Source: Pseudobdellovibrionaceae bacterium
Lineage (GTDB): Bacteria; Bdellovibrionota; Bdellovibrionia; Bdellovibrionales; Bdellovibrionaceae
NCBI GenBank assembly: GCA_016719575.1
Contig: JADJYV010000013.1
Coordinates: 1,612,001 to 1,676,000 of the forward strand
Reading direction: 5' to 3'
Length of the DNA: 64,000 bases
Part shown: positions 17,642 through 25,995 of the stretch, piece by piece
How the letters are laid out: every line of letters begins with the position of its first letter
How positions within the stretch are numbered: position 1 is the stretch's first letter
The notes under the pieces: model-generated
The model's input: only the letters and a program-made list of their open reading frames with translations
The model's database searches: none
What the model was told of the DNA's origin: nothing
Made by a program: the position numbers and the translations under genes

Positions 17642-18616
17642 TCATTCGAACATTCCATCCATCGTGATATATGTTTGATTACGAGTCGTCATTCGCAGTG
17701 ATTTATAGAATCCCTTTTGACATTGACCTCGCAAAACTGCATCAACACCACCAATCAGGGCGGTAAACACCTCTTCAACAGTAATGACCGCTGTTGAGGT
17801 AATCACCCCCGTTTCTGGTGCTTTGCTTCGTAGGCTCTGCATAAAGTGATCTCGTGAATCACAAGACATTAAGCCCAGAATTGCAGGTTGATTTCCGCCA
17901 GAAAGAGCCGACATCATCATGAAGTACCCGGGACGTTTCTTTTTATAATAGCCATTATAATCAACTTTATTTGTTCCTGGAACAAGTACTGGAGGATCAA
18001 AATCAGGGCCGCCTCCATTTCGAGAATGCCCAAGATAAAAGACCGCGTCTGCACCAGCCAGGGAATTTTTGAAAAATCTCGCTACGTAATCTGAGCGTTG
18101 CCTCTGGTCTCCGCCTGCTCTTCCGGTATTTCTGTCAATAAGTTCTGTCACTGATGAAAAATACGCTTCAACCCTTGCGGCATAAGAGCGTCCTCGAATT
18201 GTCACGACTCTCGTAAAGATATATTCCTTCTCTTGTATGAAGTCACAAAAGAGCGCTCGACCCGCACATGGTTTTGTTAACAAGTTACGAAGAGCGGAGT
18301 AGGCTCCAATGTCGATCGATGGGCTATAGCCGTAGTTTCTTCCATCTTTGACAACCTCGCGGCCAATTGTCCAATCAAAGTAACCTATTGGAATTCGAAT
18401 ATCGATAATCTTGTCCTCAAGTATCTTGTTATACTTTTTGACACAGAAAGCCTTCTGCGCTGGCGGCAAGGACTCATAGTCTTCATTTAAAAGATCATTC
18501 AACAATGACACATAGCTTGCGCCCATACGGTAGAATTCATCCTCGTAAAGATGTCCGTGCGCCACCGACCCGAGACTGAGAACCGGCAAAACAAGTAAAT
18601 ATAGACACAACCTCAC
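17642..18616 (-). CDS. Secreted protein with possible caspase-like (clan CD) His/Cys dyad, otherwise unrecognised
   Basis: I do not recognise a named family. From the GTG at 18616 (AAGGGGG five bases upstream) the product has 324 residues and a signal peptide MRLCLYLLVLPVLSLGSVAHG, so it is exported. The C-terminal half has a hydrophobic strand ending in a histidine (ADAVFYLGHSRNGGGPDF, His197) and, 55 residues later, another ending in a cysteine (PAILGLMSCDSRDHF, Cys252). This is the arrangement seen in clan CD peptidases (caspases, gingipains, clostripain). An earlier in-frame TTG (18640) lies inside a hairpin. The fold and activity are inference. It stands convergent to the carboxylase operon. 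Confidence 0.6.
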   Translation of the reverse strand: MRLCLYLLVLPVLSLGSVAHGHLYEDEFYRMGASYVSLLNDLLNEDYESLPPAQKAFCVKKYNKILEDKIIDIRIPIGYFDWTIGREVVKDGRNYGYSPSIDIGAYSALRNLLTKPCAGRALFCDFIQEKEYIFTRVVTIRGRSYAARVEAYFSSVTELIDRNTGRAGGDQRQRSDYVARFFKNSLAGADAVFYLGHSRNGGGPDFDPPVLVPGTNKVDYNGYYKKKRPGYFMMMSALSGGNQPAILGLMSCDSRDHFMQSLRSKAPETGVITSTAVITVEEVFTALIGGVDAVLRGQCQKGFYKSLRMTTRNQTYITMDGMFE

Positions 18617-18624
18617 AACGACCC

Positions 18625-18645
18625 CCTTCTTGATTTGCAAGAAGG
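18625..18645 (-). promoter_or_regulatory. Leader hairpin covering the ribosome-binding site of the caspase-like gene
   Basis: On the minus strand CCTTCTTG (18645-18638), loop CAAAT, CAAGAAGG (18632-18625) form a perfect 8-base-pair stem. The 3' arm runs into GGG and together they make the AAGAAGGGGG Shine-Dalgarno, five bases before the GTG start. It could hide the ribosome site; function is inferred. Confidence 0.45.
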
Positions 18646-18721
18646 TTCCAGCATTATGCTTATTTAAAAATAATTAAATAGAGATGTTGTTATATTTTAT
18701 TAACATAATCTGGATGTCGAT

Positions 18722-19486
18722 CTACTCGCGCTGATTAGCCTTGGCCTGCTCACTTCGTCGCTCAAAAAAGCCAACAAAGAAAACTGCAATCTCGTAAAGC
18801 AAAACCATAGGAACCAACATCATCACCATGCTTAACAGATCTGGTGGCGTAATAACTGCTGCGGCGATCGCCAGGGTCATTATTGCATAACGACGGTTGT
18901 CTCTTAGAAATTTTTGCGTCACTATTCCCATTAGGCCCATCATTGTTAAAATCAACGGTAACTCAAAAGCAACACCGAACATCAGGCACATCTGGGTGAA
19001 AAACGACAGGTAGTGGTCTATCGTGATCATGGGCTTGTCAACGTCCCCGCCATACGTCATCAAAAAATGGAAGGCCATAGGCAAAACACCGAAGTAGGCA
19101 AAAGCTGCGCCGAGCAAAAACAGGGTTGTTCCTGAAAAGATAAACGCCGTCGCAAATTTCTTTTCCTTATTATAAAGACCTGGGGCCACAAAGAGCCAAA
19201 CCTGATAGAGCCACCACGGAGCAGACAAAATCACTCCGCACACGAAGGCCAGCTTAAGGTGAGCGATAAACTTATCCATTGGCCCCGTAAAGACAAGGCC
19301 ACCTGTTGGTAGATAAGGAGCGATCGGCTTTCTTACAAAATTGAAAATCTTCTCGCTGAATCCATAACAAATGCCCGTTGCCACAATAAGTGCGTAACCG
19401 CAATTAATCACGCGCACTCGAAGCTCAGTCAGATGACCCATCAAAGTTTCATATTTTTCATCGCGCTGCTGTTCGCCCTCAATCAT
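18722..19486 (-). CDS. tatC: Sec-independent protein translocase TatC
   Basis: Core membrane subunit of the twin-arginine pathway that receives folded proteins with RR signal peptides. The 254-residue product shows six hydrophobic segments and the family landmarks MGHLTELRVRVINC near the N-terminus, APWWLYQVWLFVAPGLYNKEKK and FGVAFELPLIL with the conserved membrane glutamate. It overlaps the tatA/B stop by 4 bases. Its C-terminus is short and charged (FFERRSEQAKANQRE). Confidence 0.96.
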   Translation of the reverse strand: MIEGEQQRDEKYETLMGHLTELRVRVINCGYALIVATGICYGFSEKIFNFVRKPIAPYLPTGGLVFTGPMDKFIAHLKLAFVCGVILSAPWWLYQVWLFVAPGLYNKEKKFATAFIFSGTTLFLLGAAFAYFGVLPMAFHFLMTYGGDVDKPMITIDHYLSFFTQMCLMFGVAFELPLILTMMGLMGIVTQKFLRDNRRYAIMTLAIAAAVITPPDLLSMVMMLVPMVLLYEIAVFFVGFFERRSEQAKANQRE

Positions 19487-19809
19487 ACGTCTTCCTGCCC
19501 TGAGCGTTTTGGGTTATCTGTGGTTACAGTGGTCGACTCTTTCTCTGCTCCGCTCTCGGCCTCTTGAGAGGCCTCTTCTGCCGGCGAGGGTTGATTATAA
19601 TAGTGGGGCGGAAGCGGTTTTTCATCTAAGCGAATGGGGTCTATTTTTACTTGTGACTTAAACTCTTCGGTAAAAGTATTCGTCGTCCGCCGAAGTTCAT
19701 TTAAAAACCGTCCTATGGTTTTTGCAACCTCAGGAAGTTGTTTGGGTCCAATAACAACTAAAGCCAAAACTGCTAAAAAAATAATTTCAGGTAAACTAAG
19801 GCCTAACAT
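19483..19809 (-). CDS. tatA: Twin-arginine translocase subunit TatA/TatB
   Basis: Small Tat subunit: a short N-terminal membrane helix (MLGLSLPEIIFLAVLALVVIG), hinge PKQLPEVAKTIG, then an amphipathic helix (RFLNELRRTTNTFTEEF) and a 55-residue acidic, Pro/Glu/Ser-rich tail. PKQLPEVAKTIGRFLNELRR is somewhat TatB-like, and TatA and TatB cannot be told apart safely here. Only one such gene is adjacent to tatC. GGAG precedes the start. Confidence 0.88.
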   Translation of the reverse strand: MLGLSLPEIIFLAVLALVVIGPKQLPEVAKTIGRFLNELRRTTNTFTEEFKSQVKIDPIRLDEKPLPPHYYNQPSPAEEASQEAESGAEKESTTVTTDNPKRSGQEDV

Positions 19810-19848
19810 TGCGACAGAATATCGAATGGCTCCTGTGCAGTCACGCTA

Positions 19849-20490
19849 TTAATACTGCCGACCTTGCTTCGCCTGGTCTTGCCCTAGGGGCAAGACCCCC
19901 ATTTCGGCAAGCTTCTCGCGTGCAAGCTCGGAGCCCGTGGTTAAATATCTATCATAAAGTCGTAAAATACTTTCGTTGCTTTTAACAAACGAATTGTGAC
20001 TGATGTGCGTAAGAACATCTACAAAATCGATAAAACGTTTTGATATTGTCGAATAGACCCGCGCGGTTGTATCCTGGCGCGCCTGTGCGGCGAGTGCCGC
20101 AAACGCAACCCCACCCATGCTTACATAATAATCAACGTCGACAACTTTTCTATTTAACGAATCTCCAAAGAAGCCGCTCATATACAAAGACCGATCCCCA
20201 AGTTTCTTTAAAAGCTCAATTTTCAAAGTGAGATCTTCGGTCGTATTAGCGTACAAATACATCTCGGCGAGAGTGGTGGGATTTTTTTTGCCGGACTCAT
20301 CAAACTCAGTATCGAAAAGATTTCTCGACTCAAGATAATACTGGAGCAAGTCCACCAAATAGCTTTCAACCATTGGGTATGTCTGAAGCTTTCTCTGTGC
20401 AAATCCCTGCCGCACAAGGTCTTTAAAAAACTCTCCCGGCGAAACAAGCAAATCTGTCGTTACGGCTGACTTATTCGTTTTATCTTCCAT
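19849..20490 (-). CDS. Hypothetical cytoplasmic helical protein
   Basis: 213 residues, no signal peptide and no membrane segment. It appears mostly helical: LLVSPGEFFKDLVRQGF, YPMVESYLVDLLQYYLES, then TLKIELLKKLGDRSLYMSGFFGDSLN and a long region with VDYYVSMGGVAFAALAA and a C-terminal DRYLTTGSELAREKLAEMG. I recognise no family. It lies 39 bases upstream of tatA in the same direction and could be co-transcribed. It is probably a lineage-specific conserved protein; the ORF is long, in the operon direction and without internal oddities. Confidence 0.75.
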   Translation of the reverse strand: MEDKTNKSAVTTDLLVSPGEFFKDLVRQGFAQRKLQTYPMVESYLVDLLQYYLESRNLFDTEFDESGKKNPTTLAEMYLYANTTEDLTLKIELLKKLGDRSLYMSGFFGDSLNRKVVDVDYYVSMGGVAFAALAAQARQDTTARVYSTISKRFIDFVDVLTHISHNSFVKSNESILRLYDRYLTTGSELAREKLAEMGVLPLGQDQAKQGRQY

Positions 20491-20606
20491 GTTTCAAAAA
20501 AACTGCTGTGTCTCACTATGAGGCACGCAATCCCCTCTACATACATTATTGTAACAGACTCTGTGGCGGGGAGTTCAAAAAACAAAAAATCTTTTAGACT
20601 TTCGAC

Positions 20607-23207
20607 CTAAAATGGGTTCTGCGGTCCCACGACACTAACGATAAAATGCTGATTAAATAGCTTTTGTGCTAGTGCCTGCAGATCTTCAGCTGTCACCGAA
20701 AAATACTTTTCAGCAACATCAAGACCTTCGCGGGGGTTTAAGCCGTAGATCCGGTCAAAAAGTATGCTGTTTCCGATCGCGCTCTTTCTTTGAAGATCAA
20801 TATCGTGCCGCCCGACTATGTATCTCTGAGCCCGAAGAAGCTCCGATTCTGGCACGCGCTGATCTGTCAGTTTTTTGAATTCTGACTTTAGCATTGAAAT
20901 CGCCTTTTTGACTTTTTCTGGTGAACAGCCAATATAAGCTCCGAAGTACCCAGTGCCCAGTCCTTCCATTCGCATCGGCGCAACGGAATATGCAAGCGAG
21001 TTCTTATCGCGAAGTTCAATGAATAAACGTCCACCCTGTCCTGACAAAATAGACTGTAAAACCTCTAGCGTGTGTCGCTCTTTTGAGTCTATTGTCAAAC
21101 CGCGCATCCCAACAACAACATGACTCTGTTCTTTTTTCGACTCCTGAAAGAGGTAGTGCTCCTGGTTTATGGGGTCTAACTTAAATTCGCCATTGAATTT
21201 TTGTCCCTTTGGCAGTTTTTTGACCAGCTGGCTTAGGTTTTTAATCCAGTGATCTCGATTAAAATCTCCAACGACAGACAAAGTGAGATTTTGGCAATTC
21301 ACGACCTTGCGATAATAATCCCTAATGTCGTCTGACTTAATGGTTTTTATCGATTCGACGGTCCCCATCATATCTTTTGCGTAGGGATGACCATCGAAAA
21401 TTGTTTTCATAAATTGAAGGATTGCGAGCTGAGAAGGATTGTCGTTTCGAGATTTAATTTGATTCTCGACAATGTGCTGTTCTCGCTCGATCACGGACTT
21501 ATCAAACAAAGGCGCAGAAAGCGTGTCGTCAAAAAGCTCGTACATTCTCTCTTCATAGGTCGACAAGTAGTCCATACTTATGCCGACAGAGTTTCTGCCA
21601 GAAAAAGCCCCTAGGCTTGCCGCCATTTCGTCAATTTTCGCATTCAGTTCAGACTCACCGTACTTTTTGCTGCCACCGGTCCACGTCCGCGAAAAAAGCT
21701 CCGTTAAACCCTCAACATTCATGGGCTCCGCTCGCAGTCCTCCTAAAAAGCCCGCCCGAACAGAAACCGTTGGCGTTTCTCTTTGTTCCTTTAAAAGCAG
21801 AGTCACGCCTGGGGCTAGGGCAATTTCCTCTATTTCAGTCACTTCTCGCGACCCCGCTTTAAACGAAAGCTTCTGTGCTTTAAACTTGTTCGCCGGAGAT
21901 TTTTCTTTTTTGGCGCTCTTTAGCGCGGACTTCAGGCTCTTACAAAAGTCTTGCGCAATTTTTTGATTTTGTTTTTCGTTTTCCTTCGAAAGGACGCACA
22001 GGTTAAGCCCGTCTGCTATAAAATACTTTTTTGCTACCCTAGAAACATCCTCTGGCTTTAGAGCGTAGACTTGTTTCAAGTACTTTTTGAAATACTCATG
22101 GTCCCCCATGTAAAATTCGAGGGTTCCCGCTTTCCTGGCAATTCCATCCACACACTCTAGTGAGTAGATTTGCTCACTGGCCAGGTTGGTAATTGCTTTT
22201 TGCATCTCCATAGCCGAGGGCGGTGTCGTTACAATATCAACAATTTGCTCTTTAATTTTCTCTAAAGACGCTTCTAGGTTTATTGAGTTTAATCCCATCG
22301 AAATTGCCAAAACACCTTGGTCTTGAGGAGTAAACGCATAGGCACCAATCGAGTTTGTCAGTGGCTTTTCTAGGCGCAAAGCATTTACAAGTCGTGAGCT
22401 ATCGCCTTGTCCCAAAATTATACTAAGCACTTCAAGGGCAGGTACATCTTGATGTTTCACGCTTGGTGCGGGCCAGGCAAGATAAGCAACGGTTTGTTCG
22501 AAATTAGATTTTTGTATTTTAATTTGAGTTTTCTTTGTCTTTAGTGCCTTCGGGCGAATCACCTTTCGCACTTTAAAATCGGTAAAATCACCAAAATACT
22601 TGGCTATCTTTTTTTTCATCTCAGTCGATTCAAAGTCCCCAGAGATAACTAAAAACATATTGCGCGGTACATACCGCGCGTGAAAAAAGTCAGCTATTTT
22701 CTTTGCCGAAAACTTACGAATGTTCTTTTCGTAGCCAATAACAGGCACTGAGTAAGGATGGCCCTTAAAAACCGTCGAAAACATGAGCTGACTTCCGGCT
22801 CTGCTCAGACTGTCTTGGCCTCGCTTTATCTCTTCAATAACAACTTCGCGCTCATTATCGATTTCTTGAGCGTCAAAAGTGGGGAACCCCATCATTTCGC
22901 TAATCACATCCAGGCCAACATCAGAGAATTGCTTAGAAATCGTTACGTAAAAGACTGTTTGATCGAAGGAGGTGTACGCGTTTAACTCACCTCCAGAAGC
23001 CTCAACAATTGACGCAATTTCTCCAACTTTATACTTGCGCGTTCCCTTAAAAACCAAGTGTTCAATAAAATGACTGATTCCCTCTTCGCCCTTTTTTTCA
23101 TCTGCGCTGCCGGTTTTAACCCACATCTGAACTGAAATAACCGGAGATTTGTGAGATTCCAACAAAAGTACTTTTAAACCGTTTTTTAGTTGAAATTTTT
23201 TAGACAT
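20607..23207 (-). CDS. M16 family zinc metallopeptidase, two fused M16 units
   Basis: 866 residues, about twice a single M16 subunit. The N-terminal unit has the inverted zinc motif HFIEH at residues 46-50 (HxxEH) and the family context GSADEKKGEEGISHFIEHLVFKG in parts. The second half has an M16-like fold (ERMYELFDDTLSAPLFDKSV, FDGHPYAKDMMGTVESIK, SVVGDFNRDH, RLFIELRDKNSLAYSV) but at the HxxEH position reads GLTELFSR, so it is probably not catalytic. This matches the active/inactive pairing known in the family (as in pitrilysin or PqqL-type proteins). No signal peptide is evident, so location is uncertain. Its start is only 18 bases from hemW, read the other way. Confidence 0.92.
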   Translation of the reverse strand: MSKKFQLKNGLKVLLLESHKSPVISVQMWVKTGSADEKKGEEGISHFIEHLVFKGTRKYKVGEIASIVEASGGELNAYTSFDQTVFYVTISKQFSDVGLDVISEMMGFPTFDAQEIDNEREVVIEEIKRGQDSLSRAGSQLMFSTVFKGHPYSVPVIGYEKNIRKFSAKKIADFFHARYVPRNMFLVISGDFESTEMKKKIAKYFGDFTDFKVRKVIRPKALKTKKTQIKIQKSNFEQTVAYLAWPAPSVKHQDVPALEVLSIILGQGDSSRLVNALRLEKPLTNSIGAYAFTPQDQGVLAISMGLNSINLEASLEKIKEQIVDIVTTPPSAMEMQKAITNLASEQIYSLECVDGIARKAGTLEFYMGDHEYFKKYLKQVYALKPEDVSRVAKKYFIADGLNLCVLSKENEKQNQKIAQDFCKSLKSALKSAKKEKSPANKFKAQKLSFKAGSREVTEIEEIALAPGVTLLLKEQRETPTVSVRAGFLGGLRAEPMNVEGLTELFSRTWTGGSKKYGESELNAKIDEMAASLGAFSGRNSVGISMDYLSTYEERMYELFDDTLSAPLFDKSVIEREQHIVENQIKSRNDNPSQLAILQFMKTIFDGHPYAKDMMGTVESIKTIKSDDIRDYYRKVVNCQNLTLSVVGDFNRDHWIKNLSQLVKKLPKGQKFNGEFKLDPINQEHYLFQESKKEQSHVVVGMRGLTIDSKERHTLEVLQSILSGQGGRLFIELRDKNSLAYSVAPMRMEGLGTGYFGAYIGCSPEKVKKAISMLKSEFKKLTDQRVPESELLRAQRYIVGRHDIDLQRKSAIGNSILFDRIYGLNPREGLDVAEKYFSVTAEDLQALAQKLFNQHFIVSVVGPQNPF

Positions 23208-23225
23208 ACTCTAATTAAGACTCCT

Positions 23226-24401
23226 ATGCGTTTTGGAATTTATGTTCATATCCCATACTGTATCCAGCGTTGCACTTATTGTGACTTTGCAACTTATGAA
23301 CAGTCTAAGATTTTGCCACCACAAAAATACATCGAGCTTCTTTTTAAAGAGATTCAACAGAAAAAAGGATTCTTTTCCGCTCGCCCTCTTGACACATTGT
23401 ATTTCGGCGGGGGGACCCCTAGCCTCATCCCCTCTGAGCTTATTGTAGCCATAATTCAGGAGCTCGCAAAGCATGGCTACACAACTGGACCACAGACGGA
23501 AATCACTCTCGAAATTAACCCCGCCACCGTCAGTGAAGCTAAACTCGAAATGTACCTTAGCGCCGGCGTTAATCGGTTCAGCGTTGGTGCACAAACTTTT
23601 GATGACCGCCTATTAAAACTCGTTCATCGAGAACACTCTGCGCAGCAAACCCTGGACACCCTCGCGCTCTTAAGAAAGTTCAACCTCAACTTCAGTTTTG
23701 ATATTTTGTTTGCACTGCCCTCGCAAACTCTTGCTGGCTTAAGCCGAGATGTCGATATTGCAATTGAGCAGGGCGCAAAGCACATTAGCCCTTATTGCCT
23801 AACAGTACCTGACGGCCACCCCCTTGCAATGGGCCGGCCAATCGAAGAAGAGCAGCTCGAAATGTTTGATGTTATTTCGCAGCGCCTCAACAGCAGTGGC
23901 TTTCATCAATACGAAATTTCCAACTTTAGCATTCCAGGATTTGAATCTCGACACAACCTCCTCTATTGGTCTGACGATGAATACTGGGGCCTTGGCCTTA
24001 GTGCCCATTCGTATAAAAAATCTTCCCCCTGGGGCGTGCGTTTTTGGAACCTGTCAAATATCAACGAATATGAAAAACAGATTCTAACAACAAAGGGAGA
24101 AGGCTATTCGGAGCCTTCGACTCTCCTTTCTAAAGAACAGTTTGAAGTCCTACAGAAGCACCAATCTTTGACAGATTTTTGCCATACATCCCTTCGAACT
24201 TTAAGCGGATTGAACGTTCAGACTTTAGCCACAAAGTTTTCCACAAACACTGCTGAAAAGGTGCTCCCCTCCTTAAGTCGATTACAAGCTTCTGGGTGGA
24301 TTGAAACAAATGACATTGGGCATTGGTCTCTTACAAAACAGGGTCTTTTAGTAAGCAACCAGGTCTTTGCACAATTGACCTTCCTACAAGACGAGATTTA
24401 A
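23226..24401 (+). CDS. hemW: Radical-SAM heme chaperone HemW
   Basis: HemN-like protein now understood as a heme chaperone rather than coproporphyrinogen oxidase. From the ATG at 23226 the product has 391 residues and begins MRFGIYVHIPYCIQRCTYCDF with the 4Fe-4S cysteines 12, 16 and 19 (CxxxCxxC). Further motifs are LYFGGGTPSLIP, EITLEINP, GVNRFSVGAQTF and the HemN C-terminal domain (SLTDFCHTSLRTLSGLN). HemW lacks the extra N-terminal cysteine region of true HemN, as here. An in-frame upstream ATG (23190) would overlap the divergent M16 gene and adds non-family residues. Confidence 0.92.
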   Translation: MRFGIYVHIPYCIQRCTYCDFATYEQSKILPPQKYIELLFKEIQQKKGFFSARPLDTLYFGGGTPSLIPSELIVAIIQELAKHGYTTGPQTEITLEINPATVSEAKLEMYLSAGVNRFSVGAQTFDDRLLKLVHREHSAQQTLDTLALLRKFNLNFSFDILFALPSQTLAGLSRDVDIAIEQGAKHISPYCLTVPDGHPLAMGRPIEEEQLEMFDVISQRLNSSGFHQYEISNFSIPGFESRHNLLYWSDDEYWGLGLSAHSYKKSSPWGVRFWNLSNINEYEKQILTTKGEGYSEPSTLLSKEQFEVLQKHQSLTDFCHTSLRTLSGLNVQTLATKFSTNTAEKVLPSLSRLQASGWIETNDIGHWSLTKQGLLVSNQVFAQLTFLQDEI

Positions 24402-24475
24402 GTCTGCCACATTGACTTTTTGTAGTCGGTACACAATCTTAGTTCAGTGCGTATTGATCTATAAAGGAGTCTTTT

Positions 24476-25012
24476 GTGTCTGAACAAAACCCAACAGATC
24501 AGAATGGTAAAGATACCTCTGATACAGAAAAAGAAACCCCGTCCTTTGAAGTTTCTAATGAAATTAAGAAGGCTCAGGAGCAGTCAGAAAAATTCAAGAA
24601 CGACTACCTCTATTTGCGGGCCGAGTTTGAAAACTATAAACGCAATGCTATCAAAGAACGCTCTGATTTGATAAAATACGGCGCAGAAAAAGTTATAAAT
24701 GATTTTCTTAACATAGCAGACAATTTTGAACGTGCACTGCAAACAAAAGTAACCCCTGAAAACCTGCAAACCTATATTCAGGGCGTGGAAATGACTGAGC
24801 GAGAACTCAAAACTGTACTTCAGCGGAACGGCGTTAGCGAGATTAACTGCCAAGGCGCACCTTTTGATCCAAACATTATGGAAGCCTTAAGCAGCGAGGC
24901 GACAAATGATGTTGCCCCAGGGCATGTTTTTAGAACGTTTAAAAAGGCCTATAAACTTCATGATAAAGTGATTCGCACTGCTCAAGTAGTTGTCGCAAAA
25001 AAGCCTGAGTAA
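24476..25012 (+). CDS. grpE: Nucleotide exchange factor GrpE
   Basis: Co-chaperone that releases ADP from DnaK. The 178-residue product has a charged N-terminus, a long coiled coil (KKAQEQSEKFKNDYLYLRAEFENYKRN) and the beta-wing domain with GVEMTERELKTVLQRNGV and FDPNIMEALSSE. The GTG start follows AAAGGAG. dnaJ follows 11 bases downstream; dnaK is not in the window, so the usual grpE-dnaK-dnaJ order is broken. Confidence 0.95.
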   Translation: MSEQNPTDQNGKDTSDTEKETPSFEVSNEIKKAQEQSEKFKNDYLYLRAEFENYKRNAIKERSDLIKYGAEKVINDFLNIADNFERALQTKVTPENLQTYIQGVEMTERELKTVLQRNGVSEINCQGAPFDPNIMEALSSEATNDVAPGHVFRTFKKAYKLHDKVIRTAQVVVAKKPE

Positions 25013-25023
25013 GGAGCCTCTTC

Positions 25024-25995
25024 TTGTCAAAAAAAGACTACTACTCTCTTTTAAATGTTCCTCGTTCGGCAACTCCTGAAGAGATAAAGAAAGCCTATCG
25101 CAAATTGGCGATGCAATACCATCCTGACAAAAATCCTAATGACAAGAAGGCCGAAGAAAAATTTAAAGAGTTCTCTGAGGCCTACGAGGTTTTGAGCGAT
25201 ACCAAAAAGCGCGAAATGTACGATCAGTTTGGACACGCTGGAGCACAAGGCGGATTTGGCGGCGCTGGAGCTGGCCCCTTTGGCGGCGGACAACATCAAG
25301 ACAACTTCCAAGATATGTTTAGTGATGTCTTTAGTGAAATCTTTGGCGCTCGAGGTGCAAATCCCGGTGGGCCTTTCGGAGGTGCCCGAAGACGTCAGAG
25401 TAAAGGTGCAGATTTGCGCTACACGCTAACGGTTTCGTTCGAAGAGGCAGCTCTGGGCACAGAAAAGGTGATCAGCTTTGTCCGTCAGCGAAACGGAAAG
25501 GACGAGACCGCCAGGCTTTCTGTAAATATCCCGGCCGGAGTTAAAGAAGATCAGCGCCTAAAGCTCTCGGGCGAAGGCGATGGACCACTGGCTAGCCCAG
25601 GCCCTAATGGTGATCTCTACGTCATTGTAAAAGTTCAAGACCATGCTTTGTTCAAAAGGCAGGATAATGATATCACCATGGATTTGCCAGTCTCTTACAC
25701 CGATGCAATCTTGGGAACATCCGTTGAGGCTCCAACGATCACTGGTAAGGCCGTCATTAAAATTCCACCCGGAACTCACACTGGACAAACCTTTCGCCTA
25801 AAGGGGAAAGGTTTCGCTAAAGTAGGGGGATTTGGCTCCGGGGATATGTTAATCCGCCTTGTCGTTGATACTCCTGAAAAAATATCTGGCCGACAAAAAG
25901 AGCTTTTAGAAGAACTCTCTAGGGCTGGTGAAGACACCCCCTTGGTTAGAACATATAAAGAAAAAGTGGCTGCTATCATGAGGAATAAAAAATGA
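25024..25995 (+). CDS. DnaJ family co-chaperone without zinc-finger domain (type II, CbpA-like)
   Basis: Hsp40 co-chaperone that stimulates DnaK. The J domain has YYSLLNVPRSATPEEIKKAYRKLA and the HPD motif (YHPDKNPND). It is followed by a Gly/Phe-rich stretch (GGFGGAGAGPFGGG) and two client-binding beta domains (GADLRYTLTVSFEEAALG, KIPPGTHTGQTFRLKGKGF). The four CxxCxGxG repeats of classical DnaJ are absent; I see no cysteine pairs at all. So this is CbpA/type II and may not be the only DnaJ in the genome. TTG start with AAGGAG upstream; its stop overlaps the next gene. Confidence 0.93.
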   Translation: MSKKDYYSLLNVPRSATPEEIKKAYRKLAMQYHPDKNPNDKKAEEKFKEFSEAYEVLSDTKKREMYDQFGHAGAQGGFGGAGAGPFGGGQHQDNFQDMFSDVFSEIFGARGANPGGPFGGARRRQSKGADLRYTLTVSFEEAALGTEKVISFVRQRNGKDETARLSVNIPAGVKEDQRLKLSGEGDGPLASPGPNGDLYVIVKVQDHALFKRQDNDITMDLPVSYTDAILGTSVEAPTITGKAVIKIPPGTHTGQTFRLKGKGFAKVGGFGSGDMLIRLVVDTPEKISGRQKELLEELSRAGEDTPLVRTYKEKVAAIMRNKK

